Shown: piece after piece, positions 31,554 to 34,242 of the stretch
Layout: each line of letters starts with the position of its first letter
Numbering within the stretch: position 1 is the first letter of the stretch
NCBI GenBank assembly: GCA_001804415.1
Contig: MHGA01000008.1
Coordinates: forward strand, 2,891 to 37,132
Length of the DNA stretch: 34,242 nucleotides
Direction: 5' to 3'
From: Candidatus Aquivivens invisus
Lineage (GTDB): Bacteria > Omnitrophota > Gorgyraeia > Aquiviventales > Aquiviventaceae
Translations under genes and position numbers: made by a program
Notes under the pieces: generated by a model
What the model was told of the DNA's origin: nothing
Database searches by the model: none
The model's input: the letters and a program-made list of their open reading frames with translations, nothing else

Positions 31554-32411
31554 ATGAGAGCCAAGCCCGAAGCTCAACAGGCTGCGCAGGAACTGAGAAA
31601 GCAGGGGCTGTCATACCGCGAGATCATGCAACAAATTCCAGTCTCGAAAGGCAGCGTGAGCCTGTGGTGTCGGGATGTTGCCCTGACCGAAGCTCAAGCA
31701 GAACATCTGAGGCAGCGAAAAATTGAAGCTGGGCGGTGGGGAAGACAACTGCTTATGCAGCTTCGGTCCTCCGGCGTTTTGCCTAGACGACGTCAATTCC
31801 GTGTTTCTAATGGACAAGAGGTCTCACAAATCCGTGTGCTCTACGAAGGGGAACGGCTCAGCGTGCGTGAAGTGGCAGCGCGATTGGGTCTCAGCTTTTG
31901 GCGGGTCTACCACATCATGCAGGAGCACGGGATTTCGCGCCGACGAGGCAGTGAGCAAAACTACGCGACCTATAAGACGAAGCCGCAGTTTCTGGTCAAG
32001 TCGCCGCTCACGCCAGCCGAGGAGCAGTTGCGTGTGGCTGGAACCATGCTCTATTGGGCCGAAGGGAGAAAGACCGGCTGCCTTGTCGAGTTTTCGAATA
32101 GCGAGCCACGGCTTATTGCGTTGTTCCTAACTTTTCTGAGACGAGTCTGTGGGATAGCGGAATCGCGCCTGCGCATCCATGTGTATGCGTATGTCGACCA
32201 GGACATCAATCAGCTCAAAAACTTCTGGTCACAGATAACGGGAGTTCCGCTCGAACAGTTTACAAAGCCATTTGTTCGCCAGCTTACTCCCAACGTAAGC
32301 CGACGGAAGATGCGATGGGGGCTTGTCAACGTTAGATACAGTGACACACGATTGTTACGCCTGATTCTTCAGTGGGGCGAAGAATTTGCACAGTCTTGGG
32401 CAGGTGCCTGA
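31554..32411 (+). CDS. Helix-turn-helix protein with LAGLIDADG-like C-terminal domain
   Basis: This 285-residue protein of uncertain function has two predicted helix-turn-helix segments ('GLSYREIMQQIPVSKGSVSL', 18-37, and 'LSVREVAARLGLSFWRVYHI', 102-121). A domain at about 158-275 contains 'AGTMLYWAEGRKTG', 'VEFSNSEPRLIALF' and 'LRIHVYAY', recalling the LAGLIDADG homing endonuclease fold, with Glu170 in the place of the acidic residue. It could be a homing-type endonuclease, a domesticated regulator, or a transposon-borne DNA-binding protein. Base use is less GC-rich than the operon upstream. AGGAA precedes ATG 31554. Its TGA stop (32409-32411) lies in the D stem of tRNA-Tyr, a 14-base overlap. 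Confidence 0.65.
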   Translation: MRAKPEAQQAAQELRKQGLSYREIMQQIPVSKGSVSLWCRDVALTEAQAEHLRQRKIEAGRWGRQLLMQLRSSGVLPRRRQFRVSNGQEVSQIRVLYEGERLSVREVAARLGLSFWRVYHIMQEHGISRRRGSEQNYATYKTKPQFLVKSPLTPAEEQLRVAGTMLYWAEGRKTGCLVEFSNSEPRLIALFLTFLRRVCGIAESRLRIHVYAYVDQDINQLKNFWSQITGVPLEQFTKPFVRQLTPNVSRRKMRWGLVNVRYSDTRLLRLILQWGEEFAQSWAGA

Positions 32412-32484
32412 GTGGCCAAAAGGATCGGTCTGTAAAACCGACGCGCCTAGCGCTACGGAGGTTCGAACCCTCCCCTGCCCACCA
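32398..32484 (+). tRNA. tRNA-Tyr (anticodon GTA)
   Basis: A class II tRNA with acceptor GGGCAGG/CCTGCCC, anticodon stem TCGGT/ACCGA with loop CTGTAAA, a long variable arm, T arm GGAGG/CCTCC and encoded CCA (32482-32484). The first 14 bases overlap the end of the helix-turn-helix gene. Confidence 0.96.
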
Positions 32485-32581
32485 CTTATTCGCTGCAGAC
32501 GAAAAAGTGGTAGAGCATTCGAATTGGAGATGAGAAGTTAGAACAAAGCCTGATCCTCTCCTTCAAAGACAACCTTACATC

Positions 32582-33127
32582 ATGCAAGAATCCGCAAACC
32601 GAGCCAGTCGAAGCAAAAAGATTCCATGGGTGAAAATTATCGGTTGCGTAGGTTCTCTTGCAGCCGTGATGGTTGTGTTGCCTACCTTCAGATCCTGCCA
32701 GATAGGCGAGCGATCACTCGAGCAGTCTAGAAGGAACCCTGAGGAAGCTCATCTGACAGAACAAGAGCCGAGAGTATCAATAGCACTGGCTGTTTCCCCG
32801 AGGGAGATTCTTGACGACATCATGTCCCGTCCTTCTTTGCAGCGACCAGGTGCAATCCAAAACTACATAGGAAATCACGTAGACTGGCTCCTAGAATTTT
32901 CAGGTGCCACAAAGAAGGACGGGCAGGTGAGAGTAACCCTAAGAACTTCTTACGGCAGCGGCCGTCCCGTCTTCCCAGTGATGGTATCTGGAGAAGTCAA
33001 CCTTTCAGACTACCCTTGGCTCAAGATTACGCAAGATGGCAGCGAGGTACGGATACGAGGGACGATAAGCGACATTAGCATGTTTACCATTGACCTGGAC
33101 GACATTGTGTTAGAACTTAAGGAGTAG
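32582..33127 (+). CDS. Hypothetical membrane-anchored protein with possible OB-like domain
   Basis: This 181-residue protein is not recognised by family. A basic N-terminus is followed by a transmembrane segment at about 17-37 ('WVKIIGCVGSLAAVMVVLP'), a polar linker, then a globular part. 'IQNYIGNHVDWLLEF' and the ending 'VRIRGTISDISMFTIDLDDI' look like an OB-type strand pattern as in tRNA_anti-like domains, but this is weak. Base use is clearly less GC-rich than the window average, which fits a recent arrival. It lies alone between tRNA-Tyr and tRNA-Gly. The 97 bases before it show nothing else. Confidence 0.6.
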   Translation: MQESANRASRSKKIPWVKIIGCVGSLAAVMVVLPTFRSCQIGERSLEQSRRNPEEAHLTEQEPRVSIALAVSPREILDDIMSRPSLQRPGAIQNYIGNHVDWLLEFSGATKKDGQVRVTLRTSYGSGRPVFPVMVSGEVNLSDYPWLKITQDGSEVRIRGTISDISMFTIDLDDIVLELKE

Positions 33128-33148
33128 CTGCTGGCATAAACTTGTTTC

Positions 33149-33219
33149 GCGGGTATAGCACAGTGGCAGTGCACCAGCTTCCCAAGCTGGCCACGCGGGT
33201 TCGATTCCCGCTACCCGCT
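33149..33219 (+). tRNA. tRNA-Gly (anticodon CCC)
   Basis: Acceptor GCGGGTA/TACCCGC, anticodon stem CCAGC/GCTGG with loop TTCCCAA, T arm GCGGG/CCCGC, and discriminator T as usual for tRNA-Gly. Anticodon CCC reads GGG. In the classical Thr-Tyr-Gly-Thr-tuf cluster this position is usually UCC. The 3' end is copied twice just downstream (33233-33246 inverted, 33358-33376 direct). Confidence 0.95.
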
Positions 33220-33376
33220 CGGTTCTCTGCAAGTAGCGGGAATCGAGGGGAGCCCCGCCTTCAGTTTATTCACGAGCCGCGACGAACAGGAGCGGCGACT
33301 TCCGATGGGCGGGGCGGATGGCCGACCCGGAGCGAGCCGAAGGCGAGCGGAGGGCGCCGATTCCCGCTACCCGCTC
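33202..33376 (+). repeat. tRNA-Gly tail duplications framing a palindromic element
   Basis: Nineteen bases from the tRNA-Gly 3' end (33202-33220) recur exactly at 33358-33376 as a direct repeat. Bases 33233-33246 are the reverse complement of 33201-33214. The segment 33233-33370 therefore has 13-base inverted ends, and inside it GCCCCGCC (33252-33259) pairs with GGCGGGGC (33308-33315) and GCCGC (33276-33280) with GCGGC (33292-33296). It looks like an att-type duplication or a small mobile palindrome at a tRNA 3' end. No integrase is present between the copies. Confidence 0.85.
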
Positions 33377-33419
33377 AGCCACTACACGCCTACAAAGTCC
33401 AACAAACACTATCTCCTGC

Positions 33420-33447
33420 TTGACAAATCATGATTTCTTGCTATACT
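33420..33447 (+). promoter_or_regulatory. Strong sigma-70 promoter
   Basis: TTGACA (33420-33425) and TATACT (33442-33447) with a 16-base spacer, and TGC just ahead of the -10. This is the best consensus promoter in the window. It lies about 100 bases before the small helix-turn-helix gene, and could also feed tRNA-Thr(GGT) and tuf. Confidence 0.75.
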
Positions 33448-33554
33448 TAACAGTTCTATCCCTACCGACTGTTATTCGTCACGCCTTCATGGAATACCAT
33501 CATAGGGTCTTGTCTCTGCGAGACGTGATGGGTGAGAGAAAGGAGTGAGGTGCG

Positions 33555-33752
33555 GTGCGCAAGGTGATGACGGTCGATGACGTCGCGCACTATCTTGGCG
33601 TCGTGCCAGGCACCATCTACCGGAAGGCGCGGCGGGGAGAGATTCCTGCGGTCAAGATGGGGAAGATCTGGCGATTTCCCCGTGAGGCGCTGGACCGGTG
33701 GCTGAACGATACCGCGATGAACGCGGTGAAAAAGCTTGACAGATTCTCCTGA
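33555..33752 (+). CDS. Excisionase-family helix-turn-helix protein
   Basis: This 65-residue DNA-binding protein of the HTH_17/MerR-like excisionase type carries 'MTVDDVAHYLGVVPGTIYRK' and 'GEIPAVKMGKIWRFPREAL', the winged-helix core with the DRWL-type ending. It starts with GTG 33555 after GAGG (33547-33550). Such proteins act as excisionases or small regulators; no integrase is near. The 3' end overlaps an inverted repeat (33737-33759), with related TGTGACAG sites downstream, so it may bind close to its own gene. Confidence 0.85.
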   Translation: MRKVMTVDDVAHYLGVVPGTIYRKARRGEIPAVKMGKIWRFPREALDRWLNDTAMNAVKKLDRFS

Positions 33753-33759
33753 TCTGTCA
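33737..33759. promoter_or_regulatory. Inverted repeat and TGTGACAG motif cluster
   Basis: TGACAGAT (33737-33744) and ATCTGTCA (33752-33759) form a perfect 8-base inverted repeat with a 7-base gap across the stop of the helix-turn-helix gene. CTGTCACA (33754-33761), TGTGACAG (33780-33787) and TGTGACAG (33908-33915) repeat the core. This may be an operator region ahead of tRNA-Thr and tuf. Apart from these sites, 33753-34039 shows only a weak hairpin (GCTCAG/CTGAGC near 34010-34026). Confidence 0.4.
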
Positions 33760-34039
33760 CAATCAAGTTTTCTGTGCCTTGTGACAGCAATTGACGTGAA
33801 CGAGCGTGAGCGTGTCTCCGAATTATCCGCACAGCGTGTTGCGTCCGGTGCTCTGCTAGCCTTCCTTCAGTGAGCCTATGGCCGCAACGTTCCCTGGCAA
33901 GCACGACTGTGACAGCTCCACATCGAGGTATCTGTCTACCCATATCGCTCAGGTTCCATCCCCGTGCGTGGGCGATGGGCGCGCCGATGCTGGTGCGTCG
34001 ACTGGGGCTCAGCATCCAGCACTGAGCGTTGTCGAATGT

Positions 34040-34112
34040 GCTGGAGTAGCTCAGTCGGTAGAGCACGTCCTTGGTAAGGACGGGGTCACGGGTTCGATTC
34101 CCGTCTCCAGCT
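34040..34112 (+). tRNA. tRNA-Thr (anticodon GGT)
   Basis: Acceptor GCTGGAG/CTCCAGC, D arm, anticodon stem CGTCC/GGACG with loop TTGGTAA, and T arm ACGGG/CCCGT. Anticodon GGT reads ACC/ACT. Discriminator T, CCA not encoded. It directly precedes tuf, as in the classical cluster. Confidence 0.96.
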
Positions 34113-34173
34113 CCGTTGAACACCTGCATGAGTTGCGTTGGGTGAGCAGTTCGGTCAACGCGGAGGTGACTTG

Positions 34174-34242
34174 ATGGCCACGAAGGCGAAATTCGCCCGC
34201 ACCAAGCCGCACGTCAACATCGGCACCATCGGGCACGTCGAC
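34174..34242 (+). CDS. tuf: Elongation factor Tu (5' end only)
   Basis: The first 23 codons encode '[20 protein letters not shown]' and then HVD, the invariant start of EF-Tu running into the G1 loop GHVDHGKT. GGAGGTGA (34162-34169) lies 4 bases before ATG. The gene runs off the window. Its position after the Thr-Tyr-Gly-Thr tRNAs is the classical tufB context. Confidence 0.97.
   Translation, partial: MATKAKFARTKPHVNIGTIGHVD

Noticed and set aside
33202-33376. Full integrated phage or genomic island at tRNA-Gly
   Set aside because: Only 137 bases separate the direct repeats, and no integrase or cargo gene lies within, so at most a remnant or passenger is present.
33142-33423. 93-codon frame covering tRNA-Gly
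   Set aside because: It translates the tRNA and the palindromic duplication. It has no family similarity and is explained by those features.
33878-34174. 98-codon frame covering tRNA-Thr(GGT)
   Set aside because: It runs through the tRNA into the tuf start, lacks a ribosome binding site and has no recognisable protein features.

Overview
This is a GC-rich bacterial chromosome segment in which every convincing gene lies on the + strand. The gene content suggests an uncultivated Gram-negative bacterium with respiratory capacity: a Rieske/cytochrome b/multihaem cytochrome c complex, TatA, menaquinone- or ubiquinone-type genes, full-length FtsH, and a Thr-Tyr-Gly-Thr tRNA cluster ahead of tuf. 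The style (tight ATGA overlaps, short dispersed repeats, core-MetE pair) recalls candidate phyla such as Omnitrophota or Nitrospirota-like lineages. No rRNA is present, so placement is a guess.

Region 1 (1-8.3 kb) is one-carbon metabolism. It holds the glycine cleavage genes gcvT, gcvH, gcvPA and gcvPB, a lipoate/octanoate transferase, two tandem single-barrel MetE-like proteins, and panB. Glycine cleavage makes methylene-tetrahydrofolate, which PanB uses directly. Region 2 (8.3-14.7 kb) is tetrapyrrole and quinone synthesis: a Met8-type precorrin-2 dehydrogenase, hemC, tRNA-Arg, a cobA-hemD fusion, hemB, hemL, menG/ubiE and a polyprenyl diphosphate synthase. Region 3 (15.7-19.4 kb) is electron transfer: a short tatA, then Rieske protein, long cytochrome b and pentahaem cytochrome c. 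The haem, quinone and Tat genes upstream supply this complex.

Region 4 (19.4-25.6 kb) holds mnmA, larE, tRNA-Met, a HAD phosphatase, a LOG-family protein and hpf. A 370-base intergenic stretch of stacked hairpins follows, with its own promoter and terminator, then two small envelope/stress proteins and a HEAT-repeat protein. Region 5 (25.6-31.5 kb) is a housekeeping operon: tilS, ftsH, folP, pdxJ, acpS and nnrD. Region 6 (31.5 kb to the end) has the order tRNA-Thr(TGT), tRNA-Tyr, tRNA-Gly, tRNA-Thr(GGT), tuf. This is the classical order, but here each tRNA gap is filled by a protein gene or repeat of different character.

Two features run across all regions. First, at least 14 micro-arrays of 7- or 8-base units lie in gene junctions and inside gene ends. 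The unit sequence changes from locus to locus, but unit length stays the same and about five units per array is common. Several arrays come as inverted pairs, and one sits in frame inside hemB. Second, three of six tRNA genes begin inside the 3' end of the preceding reading frame, so that frame's stop codon lies within the tRNA. Larger nested palindromes also occur inside pdxJ/acpS, mnmA, the Rieske gene and next to tRNA-Gly.
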